Program-made: the position numbers and the translations under genes
Notes under the pieces: model-generated
Databases searched by the model: none
What the model saw: the letters and a program-made list of their open reading frames with translations, nothing else
Told to the model about the DNA's origin: nothing
In this document: piece by piece, positions 25,456-34,040 of the stretch
How positions within the stretch are numbered: position 1 is the stretch's first letter
Layout of the letters: each line of letters begins with the position of its first letter
NCBI RefSeq assembly: GCF_013113835.1
Contig: NZ_VTYQ01000013.1
Coordinates: 1-64,000, forward strand
Direction: 5' to 3'
From: Vibrio sp. RE88
GTDB lineage: Bacteria; Pseudomonadota; Gammaproteobacteria; Enterobacterales; Vibrionaceae
Length of the DNA: 64,000 nucleotides

Positions 25456-26073
25456 CTATGCGTTTTGCGCTAGTGCTGCTGCATAGTTCTCGCTTACCGC
25501 ATCCCAGTTAACCACATTCCACCAAGCGTCAATGTACTCAGGGCGACGGTTTTGATAACTGATGTAGTAAGCGTGTTCCCATACATCTAGCGCTAAAATA
25601 GGCTCACCTTGAACGCTAGCAACATCCATCAAAGGATTGTCCTGATTGCTGGTGGAGGCAATGTGCAGTTTGCCGTCTTTGACAACTAACCAGGCAAAGC
25701 CGGAGCCAAATGTATTGATGGCAGCTTCGGCAAACAGAGATTTAAACTGCTCGAAGTCACCGAAAGTCGCGTCAATTTCCTTGGCTAATTCACCTTGAGG
25801 TTCGCCACCTGCACCGGGTGCCATGCAATTCCAGTAAAGGATATGGTTGTAGTAGCCACCACCATTGTTACGTACTGCCGGAGCGTGCTGAGAAATGTTG
25901 GCGAAGATGTCGCTCAGTGAGGCATGTTCCAGCTCCGTCCCTTTGACCGCAGCAACGAATTTGTCGAAGTAAGTGCGGTGATGCTTGCTGTAATGGACTT
26001 CCATGGTTTTAGCATCAATGTAAGGTTCGAGTGAGTCGTATGCGTAAGGCAACTCTGGGAAAATGTGAGACAT
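25456..26073 (-). CDS. sodA: Superoxide dismutase, Mn type
   Basis: Cytoplasmic dismutation of superoxide. 205 residues. Metal ligands lie in EVHYSKHHRTYF (His27-region), YYNHILYW, and DVWEHAYY (Asp and His). The Gly-rich NNGGGYYNH before the second ligand and the Gln in NQDNPLMD are the Mn-type pairing; Fe-SODs have the Gln in the first position. A Fur box lies directly upstream, as for E. coli sodA, so it should be induced by iron limitation. Metal preference cannot be settled by sequence alone. Confidence 0.92.
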   Translation of the reverse strand: MSHIFPELPYAYDSLEPYIDAKTMEVHYSKHHRTYFDKFVAAVKGTELEHASLSDIFANISQHAPAVRNNGGGYYNHILYWNCMAPGAGGEPQGELAKEIDATFGDFEQFKSLFAEAAINTFGSGFAWLVVKDGKLHIASTSNQDNPLMDVASVQGEPILALDVWEHAYYISYQNRRPEYIDAWWNVVNWDAVSENYAAALAQNA

Positions 26074-26109
26074 AGTAAATCCTCCATAATTGAAGGATTT
26101 ACTTTAAAT

Positions 26110-26128
26110 GATAATGAGATCCATTATC
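26110..26128. promoter_or_regulatory. Fur box upstream of sodA
   Basis: 19-nt site with perfect 7-nt arms GATAATG and CATTATC around AGATC; it matches the Fur consensus at 15 of 19 positions. It lies 37 nt upstream of the sodA start, a promoter position. Confidence 0.8.
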
Positions 26129-26146
26129 AACTGTGTTTTTATAAGG

Positions 26147-27532
26147 TTATTGCACTGGTACGAGTGGTAGGCGGATTTCTACTCTCAAGCCTCCGAGCTC
26201 ACTGCGCAGTGCTTGTATAGAGCCGCTGTGCTGTCGAATTGCGTTTTCGGTGATCGCTAATCCTAAACCTGTACCGCCGCTGTGGCGATCTCGTGCGGTC
26301 GAGACACGATAGAAAGGCCGGAAAATGGCTTCCAGTTCTTGCTCGGGTACACCTTCACCATTGTCGTCGACAGCAATCGTGAGCTGATCGGCATGAATGC
26401 GGAGTGACACCTGAATGACGTCTTTTCCGTAATAGATGGCGTTACGCACAATATTGTCGACGGCACTCATGAGCAATTTCGGATTGCCCGAAATGGTGCG
26501 CTCTGGAATGGCATCGTAGCGGAGTGTTTTGTTCATCTGCTCGGCTTCAAATTGCGCATCCGAGAGAATCGCTTCCCACAAACTACCAATGGGTTGCTGT
26601 TCTCGTTCTACATGGCTGTCGACCTGCATTCGAGACAGCTCGAGAAGTTCGCCGATCATCTGTTCTAAACGCTGTGCTTCGGTATCGATACGATTGAGTT
26701 CAGGGCTTTCTCCTTGTTTACGTGATGCCAAGGCCGTGGCCATTCTCAATCGAGTCAAGGGAGAGCGCAACTCATGCGAAATGTCGGATAACAAGCGCTG
26801 CTGACCAGAAATCATCTGGTTGACCGCTTCAACCATCTGGTTAAAGCTTTTACCGGCCTGACGGAATTCAGACGTGCCTTTTTCCAGTTGTGGGTCGACA
26901 AAAAATTCGCCTTTCGCAACCCGTTTAGCGGCGCGCTCCAACTTACGAGCGGGTTGACTTAGCGCCCACGCTAACCAAAGCAGTAGAGGAGTGCTGACCA
27001 GCATCACAGCGAAAAGCAGCTGAAATGGTTTATCAAACAGGCGAATCAAAAACGGTGACGGTTGATTCCACTTCATGCCGACGTAGAGCAAAAGGTCTTT
27101 CTGGGCCAGAGTAACGGGCAGCGGGCCCGCCACCATGTAGTGGCCATACAATCTCTGCTTAGGATGCTCTGGGTTTTCGATACTGGTGATAAAGTTCTGC
27201 ACGGCTTTAAGCTTGAAATCTTTGCGGTCACGCGTGGTCAGAATATTGCCTTCCAGATCGGTCAGAACAAAACGCGGGCGGGGATCGCGCGGCGAACGCT
27301 TTGGCCCTTCAAGCTGAAATATAATCCGGCGAAGATCCTGTTCGCGCGCAAAGTTCTTCTCTATCTTCTGTTTGATTCCGATGAGCTTTTTATAATGATC
27401 GGCCGGAATATCCCTCGATTTTCGTGGATCCAAATGAGGTAACGACAGTACGGCGATCAGCACCAGAAACATGGTAAACCAGAAGATGGCAAAGATACGC
27501 CCATACAAGCTGGTGATCTTAGGCAGACGCAT
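26147..27532 (-). CDS. cpxA: Envelope-stress sensor histidine kinase CpxA
   Basis: Inner-membrane sensor kinase/phosphatase that responds to misfolded envelope proteins and phosphorylates CpxR. About 461 residues: TM1 (about 11-32), periplasmic sensor region to about 170, TM2 (about 171-192), HAMP, then the dimerisation H-box SDISHELRSPLTRLRMA with phospho-His near residue 253, N box, and G boxes DDNGEGVP and GGTGLGLAI. The ATG (27530-27532) shares one nt with the cpxR stop (TGATG), so the pair is translationally coupled. A TTG one codon upstream is possible. Confidence 0.96.
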   Translation of the reverse strand: MRLPKITSLYGRIFAIFWFTMFLVLIAVLSLPHLDPRKSRDIPADHYKKLIGIKQKIEKNFAREQDLRRIIFQLEGPKRSPRDPRPRFVLTDLEGNILTTRDRKDFKLKAVQNFITSIENPEHPKQRLYGHYMVAGPLPVTLAQKDLLLYVGMKWNQPSPFLIRLFDKPFQLLFAVMLVSTPLLLWLAWALSQPARKLERAAKRVAKGEFFVDPQLEKGTSEFRQAGKSFNQMVEAVNQMISGQQRLLSDISHELRSPLTRLRMATALASRKQGESPELNRIDTEAQRLEQMIGELLELSRMQVDSHVEREQQPIGSLWEAILSDAQFEAEQMNKTLRYDAIPERTISGNPKLLMSAVDNIVRNAIYYGKDVIQVSLRIHADQLTIAVDDNGEGVPEQELEAIFRPFYRVSTARDRHSGGTGLGLAITENAIRQHSGSIQALRSELGGLRVEIRLPLVPVQ

Positions 27533-28218
27533 CAATTTTCCTCAACCAGTAGATAGCCGCGTCCGCGCAGTGTTTTAATACGAGACTTGCCATCTTCGCG
27601 CTCTGGCAGTTTTTTGCGTAGGTTGGATACGTGCATATCGATGGCGCGGTCAAATGCCGCTAAGCGCTTACCTAGCACATCTAAGCTGAGCGTTTCCTTG
27701 GTCAGCGTTTCCCCCGGATGCTGAACAAAGTGGCTCAGCAGTGCGAACTCTGTAGTGGTCAGATCTAGGTACTGTTCTTGGCAGTAGGCTTCCTGCTTAC
27801 CCGGATAGATTTTAATGTCCTGATACTGAATGCAATCACTGTTTTTGTTGCCGCCTTTCGATTGAGTGCGACGCAAAATAGCGCGGATTCGGGCCAGTAA
27901 TTCTCGGTCACTGAAAGGTTTTGGTAGATAATCGTCAGCACCTAGCTCCAAGCCAATGACACGGTCAATTTCTTCGCCTTTCGCAGTCAGCATCAAGACA
28001 GGGGTTTCCCAGTGCTCACGCAAGCGTTTGAGGGTTTCCATTCCATTCAGCTTAGGCATCATGACATCGAGCAGCACTAAATCTATGCTGTCGTTAATGG
28101 CTTCAAGCCCTGCTTCTCCGTCATTGGCTTCAGATACGAGATAACCTTCAAATGTCAGTACTTCTTTAAGCAGGCTGGTCAGTTCGGTGTCATCGTCAAT
28201 CAATAGGATGTTGGCCAT
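27532..28218 (-). CDS. cpxR: Response regulator CpxR
   Basis: OmpR-family transcription factor, 228 residues. Receiver domain with acidic cluster DDD (8-10), phospho-acceptor Asp51 in LLDVMMP, Thr in LTAKGEE and Lys in PKPF. C-terminal winged helix with DLTTTEFALL and RTLRGRGYLLVEEN. It is divergent from cpxP; GTAAA repeats in the shared region are its own binding sites, so autoregulation is expected. Confidence 0.97.
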   Translation of the reverse strand: MANILLIDDDTELTSLLKEVLTFEGYLVSEANDGEAGLEAINDSIDLVLLDVMMPKLNGMETLKRLREHWETPVLMLTAKGEEIDRVIGLELGADDYLPKPFSDRELLARIRAILRRTQSKGGNKNSDCIQYQDIKIYPGKQEAYCQEQYLDLTTTEFALLSHFVQHPGETLTKETLSLDVLGKRLAAFDRAIDMHVSNLRKKLPEREDGKSRIKTLRGRGYLLVEEN

Positions 28219-28296
28219 GGAATACGTCTCTCAATCTTATCGGTTACACTAATATTACTGATTATTCGTCGAGAGCTTTAGTTTAATTTTTGCTCT

Positions 28297-28331
28297 TTAC
28301 GATTCTTTACGCTCTCTAGACGTCACTTTAC
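28297..28331. promoter_or_regulatory. CpxR boxes between cpxR and cpxP
   Basis: TTTAC at 28297-28301, 28307-28311 and 28327-28331. The first two read on the minus strand as GTAAA-N5-GTAAA, the exact CpxR consensus. The third is 20 nt from the second, so all three lie on the same helix face. Confidence 0.8.
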
Positions 28332-28407
28332 GTTGCAGTTCGTAATCTACACTCAAGCGCTGTCGAGACAGCTTGATTCCATCCCTCTGGATATGAAAGG
28401 TACGATT

Positions 28408-28905
28408 ATGAAAACTGCAAAGAAACTGGTATTGGCTGCTGTTGTTCTTCCCCTCACACTAGGTACCGCGAGCGCATTTGCTTACGGTGGTAAAGACCAC
28501 AAGAAAGGCCCACATGGTGAATTTGGCTTTGACCGCGGCATTATGCGCCAGCTGGACTTGACCGATGCGCAAAAAGATCAACTGAAAGAAATGCGCCAAG
28601 CCAGCAAAACGGAAATGAAAGCGAAGTTCAAAGACAACTTTGAAAGTCACCATGCTGAGATGCAGGCGAATAAAGAAAAGGTACAGGCGTTGCTACTCGC
28701 TGATACATTCGATGAAGCGGCGGCCAACGAACTGGCTAAGCAAATGGTTGAGAAGCAGACTGAGCGCAGAGTGAAGATGCTTGAAAAGCAACATCAGATG
28801 CTGAGCATTCTGACACCGGAGCAGAAAACCAAATATGTTGAGCTACAGAAAGAGCGCTCTGAAAAGCGTTTAGAGAAGATGCAGGAGCGTTTTAGCGACA
28901 GCTGA
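28408..28905 (+). CDS. cpxP: Periplasmic CpxP/Spy-family stress adaptor
   Basis: 165 residues from the ATG at 28408, preceded by AAAGG. Signal peptide about 1-25 (KKLVLAAVVLPLTLGTASAFA), then a mainly helical, highly charged mature protein with the two LTxxQ family motifs, LTDAQKDQL and LTPEQKTKY. CpxP binds the CpxA sensor domain and restrains it, and assists turnover of misfolded proteins; Spy is the related chaperone. The GTAAA boxes upstream and position opposite cpxRA favour CpxP. The longer frame starting at 28333 has no signal sequence and was rejected. Confidence 0.92.
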   Translation: MKTAKKLVLAAVVLPLTLGTASAFAYGGKDHKKGPHGEFGFDRGIMRQLDLTDAQKDQLKEMRQASKTEMKAKFKDNFESHHAEMQANKEKVQALLLADTFDEAAANELAKQMVEKQTERRVKMLEKQHQMLSILTPEQKTKYVELQKERSEKRLEKMQERFSDS

Positions 28906-28922
28906 TCTTTGTGTACAGATTC

Positions 28923-28949
28923 AGGCGGCCAATTGGCCGCCTTTTTTGT
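28923..28949 (+). terminator. Terminator after cpxP
   Basis: AGGCGGCC / GGCCGCCT palindrome around AATT, followed by TTTTTT. Confidence 0.9.
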
Positions 28950-29012
28950 ATCATTTTTATTCAATAATTTGCGGGTTATACTTAAGGTAATGTTTTTCAA
29001 ACGCTTTACTTT

Positions 29013-29921
29013 ATGAAACACGAATATGCGCGCTTGGTGACACTGGCTGCTTGGACAGCTACGATTGTCGCGACGTTGCTGCTGGTGGTAAAACTGGCGG
29101 CGTGGTGGGTAACGGGCTCAGTCAGTCTACTCGCCTCATTGATTGACTCTATGCTTGATATTGCCGCGTCTCTGGTCAACCTTTTTGTCGTCAGGTATTC
29201 ATTACAACCTGCCGACAGGGAACACACCTTTGGCCACGGCAAAGCGGAGTCTTTGGCTGCATTGGCTCAGGCGATGTTTATTTCAGGCTCTGCGGTATTT
29301 CTTATTCTCAATGGTGTTGAGCGCTTCTTCAGGCCTCATGAATTGCAATCTCCCGAGTACGGGGTGTATGTAAGCATGTTCGCCATTGCGGTTACTTTCG
29401 CCCTGGTTCAGTTCCAGAAACATGTTGTGAGACAAACAGGCAGCCAGGCTATTGCTGCAGACTCTTTGCATTATCAGTCTGATTTGTACATGAACGCTGC
29501 GATTATGCTGGCGCTTGGCTTGAGTTGGTTCGGTGTGACGCAAGCGGATGCCGTGTTCGCAGTGGGCATTGGCCTGTACATTCTTTATAGCGCTGTGCAG
29601 ATGGTACGGGAAGCGATTCAGACCTTACTGGACCGCAAGTTGCCGGATGAAGAGCTGGAAGCGATCAAAGCGTGCTGCCAGTCGGTCGATGGAGTCTTAG
29701 GGGTACACCAACTAAGGACCCGTATGTCGGGCCCAACGCGCTTTATTCAGTTGCACTTGGAGCTCGAAGATCAGATTCCTTTGATTGAAGCGCATCGCAT
29801 TTCCGATCAGGTTGAGAATCAGCTACTTGAGCTGTTCCCCCATGCCGATGTATTGATCCATCAGGATCCTTATTCGGTGGTTCTCGGGCCTGAGAAAGAG
29901 CAAAAAGTCCAAGATTGGTAA
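29013..29921 (+). CDS. fieF: Cation diffusion facilitator FieF (iron/zinc efflux)
   Basis: 302-residue CDF transporter exchanging Fe(II)/Zn(II) for protons across the inner membrane. Six TM helices. The transport site is DSMLD in TM2 (two Asp) and HYQSD in TM5 (His and Asp), the FieF/YiiP pattern. A C-terminal cytoplasmic domain with His/Asp (HLELEDQIPLIEAHRISDQ) binds regulatory metals. The order cpxP-fieF-pfkA is the same as in E. coli. Confidence 0.95.
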   Translation: MKHEYARLVTLAAWTATIVATLLLVVKLAAWWVTGSVSLLASLIDSMLDIAASLVNLFVVRYSLQPADREHTFGHGKAESLAALAQAMFISGSAVFLILNGVERFFRPHELQSPEYGVYVSMFAIAVTFALVQFQKHVVRQTGSQAIAADSLHYQSDLYMNAAIMLALGLSWFGVTQADAVFAVGIGLYILYSAVQMVREAIQTLLDRKLPDEELEAIKACCQSVDGVLGVHQLRTRMSGPTRFIQLHLELEDQIPLIEAHRISDQVENQLLELFPHADVLIHQDPYSVVLGPEKEQKVQDW

Positions 29922-30206
29922 ACCAGGATTAGCAAGACAGCACGCAGCGACAAAACAGCGCTTATTGACTATCTTTTCATCGGGACGACAATTCACTGTG
30001 ATCCTGATATGTATCAAATCAGTGAAAGCGCAAAGCTGTAATACTCTTACATAAGTAGAAAAGTTACATAATTTCGTGCAAATAAAAGTAGTATTCCTTG
30101 CCCGTCAAGGTAACATATTGCGCAGCTATAAGAATCTTGTCAGTAATTTGGCTGAAAATTGCTGACGTAAAAATTGAAATAAGATTCCCAAAAATCGAGG
30201 GTGAGC
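29922..30206. other. AT-rich upstream region of pfkA
   Basis: 285 nt without coding character. Promoter-like AT-rich tracts occur from about 30045 onwards. I looked for a Cra (FruR) site and found only weak GCTGAAA-like half-sites (for example near 30150), so none is claimed. No terminator follows fieF here. Confidence 0.4.
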
Positions 30207-31169
30207 ATGATTAAGAAGATCGGTGTTTTGACAAGTGGCGGTGACGCACCAGGCATGAACGCGGCAGTACGCGGCGTGGTTCGCACAGCTCTATCGGAAG
30301 GTTTAGAAGTTTTCGGCGTTTACGACGGATACTTGGGCTTGTATGAAGACCGTATCAAGAAGCTTGATCGTTCAAGCGTATCTGATGTGATCAACAAAGG
30401 CGGTACTTTCCTAGGCTCTGCACGTTTCCCTGAATTCAAAGATGTTGCCGTGCGTGAAAAAGCAATCGAAAACCTTAAAAAACATGGTATTGAAGCGTTA
30501 GTTGTTGTTGGCGGTGACGGTTCATACATGGGTGCGAAGAAACTGACAGAAATGGGTTACCCATGTGTCGGTCTACCGGGCACCATCGATAATGATATCG
30601 CCGGCACCGATTACACCATCGGCTACCTAACGGCACTCAACACAGTGATTGATGCGATTGACCGTCTGCGTGACACTTCTTCATCTCACCAGCGTATCTC
30701 TATTGTTGAGATCATGGGTCGTCATTGTGGTGATCTGACTCTGATGTCTGCGATTGCTGGTGGCTGTGAGTACATCATTACGCCGGAAACGGGACTGGAT
30801 AAGCAGAAGCTGATCAACAACATCCAAGATGGCATCAAGAAGGGTAAGAAACACGCGATCATTGCTCTGACTGAGCTGATGATGGACGCCAATGAGCTGG
30901 CTAAAGAGATCGAAACGGCAACGGGCCGCGAAACTCGCGCGACAGTATTGGGTCACATCCAACGTGGTGGTCGTCCAACCGCATTTGACCGTGTGTTGGC
31001 GTCTCGTATGGGTAACTACGCTGTCCACCTACTGATGGATGGTAAAGGTGGCCGCTGTGTTGGCATCCAGAAAGAACAGCTGGTTCATCACGACATTATC
31101 GACGCGATTGAAAACATGAAGCGCCCAGTACGTGAAGACCTTTACAAAGTTGCGGAAGAGTTATTCTAA
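30207..31169 (+). CDS. pfkA: 6-phosphofructokinase I
   Basis: ATP-dependent phosphorylation of fructose-6-phosphate, the committed glycolytic step. 320 residues, identical in length to E. coli PfkA, from ATG 30207 with GAGG 7 nt upstream (a GTG two codons earlier is in frame). Motifs: LTSGGDAPGMNAA, VVGGDGSYMGA (Mg-ATP), PGTIDNDIAGTDYTIG with the catalytic Asp, and IVEIMGRHCGDL. Confidence 0.97.
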   Translation: MIKKIGVLTSGGDAPGMNAAVRGVVRTALSEGLEVFGVYDGYLGLYEDRIKKLDRSSVSDVINKGGTFLGSARFPEFKDVAVREKAIENLKKHGIEALVVVGGDGSYMGAKKLTEMGYPCVGLPGTIDNDIAGTDYTIGYLTALNTVIDAIDRLRDTSSSHQRISIVEIMGRHCGDLTLMSAIAGGCEYIITPETGLDKQKLINNIQDGIKKGKKHAIIALTELMMDANELAKEIETATGRETRATVLGHIQRGGRPTAFDRVLASRMGNYAVHLLMDGKGGRCVGIQKEQLVHHDIIDAIENMKRPVREDLYKVAEELF

Positions 31170-31186
31170 GCCGCAATGAATCAAAG

Positions 31187-31213
31187 AAAACCACCCAGTC
31201 GGGTGGTTTTTTT
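31187..31213. terminator. Terminator between pfkA and the mgtC-like gene
   Basis: AAAACCACCC / GGGTGGTTTT stem then TTT. Its right end touches the stop codon of the converging gene. Confidence 0.9.
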
Positions 31214-31727
31214 ATGTCTCGTGCGAAGGGGGATTCTCTTTGGATCCTGAGCTCCTACGCCGCTGAATCTTCTGATGCACGCCACGACGTAGCGCCTGAA
31301 TTCGATTTTCGGCTTTATCGACTCCGAACAAAACAACCAGCGCTAGCACTGTGATGACAACAGATTGCTGTAAATAGCCGAGACCAATCATCAGCCCCAG
31401 GGCGGCCAGCAGCCAAATCACGGCAGCTGACGTTACGCCATGGATTTTGCCGTCCAATGTCATCATCACCCCTGCGCCTAAGAAGCCAACACCGGTAATG
31501 ATCTGACCCAGCACGCGCGCTTGATCTAAGGTGTTCGGTGAAAGAGAGACCGCCATCGACATAAACAGGTAAGTACCAGCGATGATCAGAATGGACGTTC
31601 TGATACCAACAGGTTTGCCTCGTGTCTGACGTTCAACGCCAATGAGCAGACCATTGATCGCGCAGCACAGGAGGGCTGGCCAATCAAACGGACCAAGGTC
31701 GAGCAGCGAATCTGGCAAGATGTACAT
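31212..31727 (-). CDS. MgtC/SapB-family inner-membrane protein
   Basis: 171 residues with about four TM helices in the first 140 (ALLCCAINGLLIGVERQTRG; GIRTSILIIAGTYLFMS; ITGVGFLGAGVMM; AAVIWLLAALGLMIGLGYL) and a basic cytoplasmic tail. The GxERQxRGKxxGIRT and ITGVGFLGAG signatures are those of the MgtC family. It lacks the long C-terminal domain of the Salmonella virulence protein and resembles the shorter SapB/YhiD type; function unassigned. Preceded by TTAGGAGAACACT. Confidence 0.88.
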   Translation of the reverse strand: MYILPDSLLDLGPFDWPALLCCAINGLLIGVERQTRGKPVGIRTSILIIAGTYLFMSMAVSLSPNTLDQARVLGQIITGVGFLGAGVMMTLDGKIHGVTSAAVIWLLAALGLMIGLGYLQQSVVITVLALVVLFGVDKAENRIQALRRGVHQKIQRRRSSGSKENPPSHET

Positions 31728-31809
31728 AGTGTTCTCCTAAACCGCGGAGTATGCCGAGTGGCCTCGGTTTAGGCGAACAAAAGAGATTTATCTTGAGGAT
31801 AAATAACGA

Positions 31810-32301
31810 CTAACAGCCGGAAGTGGTCAGGCTAAAGCTCGGCTCTGACGAAGAGGTGGCTTCACTGTATTGCAGATAGCAATTTTGCGTGCTCTGACGG
31901 CGGTCGGCTGGAAGGTAGAGAATCACGCCGTCATTGGGGTCGGTATTGCTGAAATACCAATCGGCACCGTCTGATCCAAACGTGGCATCTTCAATGGTAG
32001 TTTCTAACAACTGCGACCAAGCGTTAGCATTGTCTGCTTTCGGGTAACCATAAACGATCGCGACGTTATCGCCTTCGATGGTTAATGTCGCGCTGGAAAG
32101 TGCATTTAGGTTCTCTACCGATGCCAGACCAATCACCTGCTCATTGGCACCCTGCATGGCTCCTTTCAAACCCTGCAAAGCCGAAGTGCGGGCATTGGAC
32201 TGCAAATTGAGTAATCGAGGCAGGGCTGTCACGGCCAAAATGCCGAGTACCACAATCACGATCACCAGTTCAATTAGAGTAAAACCTTGTCTGTTTTTCA
32301 T
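31810..32301 (-). CDS. Type IV pilin-like / prepilin protein
   Basis: 163 residues with a textbook class III signal: MKNRQG then FTLIELVIVIVVLGILAV, so a prepilin peptidase would cut between Gly6 and Phe7, with Glu at mature position 5. The C-terminal part ends with Cys pair (about Cys144 and Cys163), as in MSHA-type major pilins where a disulfide closes the D-region. It stands alone with no assembly genes nearby and starts 2 nt after the epmB stop, on the same strand. It could be a minor or orphan pilin served by the MSHA or PilMNOPQ machinery (inference). Confidence 0.82.
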   Translation of the reverse strand: MKNRQGFTLIELVIVIVVLGILAVTALPRLLNLQSNARTSALQGLKGAMQGANEQVIGLASVENLNALSSATLTIEGDNVAIVYGYPKADNANAWSQLLETTIEDATFGSDGADWYFSNTDPNDGVILYLPADRRQSTQNCYLQYSEATSSSEPSFSLTTSGC

Positions 32302-32303
32302 CT

Positions 32304-33326
32304 TTATTCTAGCTGTAAATCCAGTGGTGTTTTGCTGGTTCGGCCGCCGATTTCACGAGTGAGTTTCGGCACCAGATAACCAGAAACCCGTTCAATGACG
32401 CCTGCCATGATCTGTTTGGCTTGCTGATCAGAGATAAAAAAGTGCGCTGCGCCTTGTACCTTATCTAATACATGAATGTAGTAGGGCAGCACGCCTGCAT
32501 CAAATAGTGACTCGCTGAGGGCAACCTGAGCCTCAACGCTGTCATTGACGCCTTTAAGCATGACGCCTTGATTGAGAAGAGTAACACCCTCACGGTGGAG
32601 TGAACTTAACGCATCTCTCAGTTCCTGATTGATTTCATTGGCGTGATTAATGTGCGTAACGAGAATGACCTGCAGGCGAGTACCAGCGAGCAGCTTGGTG
32701 AAGGTGGTGGTGATGCGAGCTGGAATCACAACAGGCAGGCGAGAGTGAATTCTCAAGCGCTTAATGTGTTGAATGTCCGAAATTTGCTCGATAAGCCATT
32801 GAAGTTCTTCATCTTTGGCCATCAGAGGGTCCCCACCAGAAAGAATGATCTCATTCAGTTCTGGGTGCTGGCGTACATAATCTAGGCTTTGCGACCATAC
32901 CGATTTACTGCCTTTGTTTTCGTTGTATGGGAAATGACGACGAAAGCAATAGCGGCAGTTGATCGCACACCCACCTTTGACGATCATCAACGCCCGGTTA
33001 CGATACTTGTGCAGTAGCCCAGGTATTTGATTGTCTTGTTCATCAAGAGGATCGGTTGAATACCCAGAATGCACATCGAACTCTTCTGAGAGCGGCAAGA
33101 CCTGACGCAGCAAGGGATCAAACGGATTACCTTTCTCCATTCGATCAACAAAACTTTGCGGAACTCGTTGGGCGAACAGCTTGCGCGCTTCAAACCCGTT
33201 CTGCCACGGGGAAGGATCAATTTCCAGCTGCAGCAGAAGTTTTTCAGGATCAGAGATCCCATTCGCTAGCTGTTTGAGCCAGTTTTGCTCAACAGATTCG
33301 ACTTTTCGGGTTATGATGTGCGGCAT
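32304..33326 (-). CDS. epmB: EF-P lysine 2,3-aminomutase EpmB
   Basis: Radical SAM enzyme converting alpha-lysine to (R)-beta-lysine for EF-P modification by EpmA. 340 residues. The [4Fe-4S] cluster cysteines are Cys120, Cys124 and Cys127 (CAINCRYC). The PLP lysine is Lys332 in GGRTSKTPLDL, the same number as in E. coli YjeK. It is divergent from efp with only 33 nt between start codons, so both promoters overlap the opposite gene's leader. Confidence 0.95.
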   Translation of the reverse strand: MPHIITRKVESVEQNWLKQLANGISDPEKLLLQLEIDPSPWQNGFEARKLFAQRVPQSFVDRMEKGNPFDPLLRQVLPLSEEFDVHSGYSTDPLDEQDNQIPGLLHKYRNRALMIVKGGCAINCRYCFRRHFPYNENKGSKSVWSQSLDYVRQHPELNEIILSGGDPLMAKDEELQWLIEQISDIQHIKRLRIHSRLPVVIPARITTTFTKLLAGTRLQVILVTHINHANEINQELRDALSSLHREGVTLLNQGVMLKGVNDSVEAQVALSESLFDAGVLPYYIHVLDKVQGAAHFFISDQQAKQIMAGVIERVSGYLVPKLTREIGGRTSKTPLDLQLE

Positions 33327-33359
33327 TAAATTTAACTCGAAGAATGGTAAGAGGAAAAA

Positions 33360-33926
33360 ATGGCTACTGTTAGCACGAATGAATTCAAAGGCGGTCTTAA
33401 AATTATGCTTGATAATGAGCCTTGTGTCATTCTCGAAAACGAGTATGTAAAACCAGGCAAAGGTCAGGCATTTAACCGCGTTAAAATCCGTAAACTGCTT
33501 TCAGGCAAAGTTCTAGAGAAGACATTTAAGTCAGGCGACACTGTAGAAGTTGCGGACGTAATGGATATCGATCTGGACTACCTGTACAACGACGGTGAAT
33601 TCTACCACTTCATGAACAACGAAACATTCGAACAAATTGCAGCGGATGTAAAAGCAGTTGGCGAAAATGCGAAGTGGTTGGTTGAAAACGACTCTTGTAT
33701 GCTAACTCTTTGGAACGGTAACCCAATCGTTGTAACGCCACCAAACTTCGTTGAGCTGGAAGTAACGGATACTGACCCAGGCCTTAAGGGTGATACTCAA
33801 GGTACAGGTGGTAAGCCAGCAACACTAACAACGGGTGCCGTTGTACGAGTGCCTCTGTTCATCTCAATTGGCGAAGTGATCAAAGTAGACACTCGCTCTG
33901 GTGAATACGTAGGTCGCGTTAAGTAA
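33360..33926 (+). CDS. efp: Translation elongation factor P
   Basis: 188 residues, three beta-barrel domains. The tip residue Lys34 lies in KPGKGQAF, the beta-lysylation target in organisms with EpmA/EpmB. EF-P rescues ribosomes stalled at polyproline. AAGAGG precedes the ATG. Codon use is that of a highly expressed gene. The presence of epmB next door supports modification at Lys34. Confidence 0.98.
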   Translation: MATVSTNEFKGGLKIMLDNEPCVILENEYVKPGKGQAFNRVKIRKLLSGKVLEKTFKSGDTVEVADVMDIDLDYLYNDGEFYHFMNNETFEQIAADVKAVGENAKWLVENDSCMLTLWNGNPIVVTPPNFVELEVTDTDPGLKGDTQGTGGKPATLTTGAVVRVPLFISIGEVIKVDTRSGEYVGRVK

Positions 33927-33949
33927 GCGTAAACTTACTCAAGATTTAG

Positions 33950-33977
33950 AAAAGGTCACTTCGGTGGCCTTTTTTTG
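33950..33977 (+). terminator. Terminator after efp
   Basis: AAAGGTCAC / GTGGCCTTT stem around TTCG (one G-T pair), then TTTT. Confidence 0.88.
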
Positions 33978-34040
33978 TTTCTACGTTAACTTTGATGTGC
34001 CACAATTCTTGCACTTGATTATGAGACTACACTAGTCAGT

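Noticed and set aside
30040..30200. Cra (FruR) operator upstream of pfkA
   Set aside because: Only weak half-sites are visible; no sequence comes close to the TGAAWCGNTYNR consensus.
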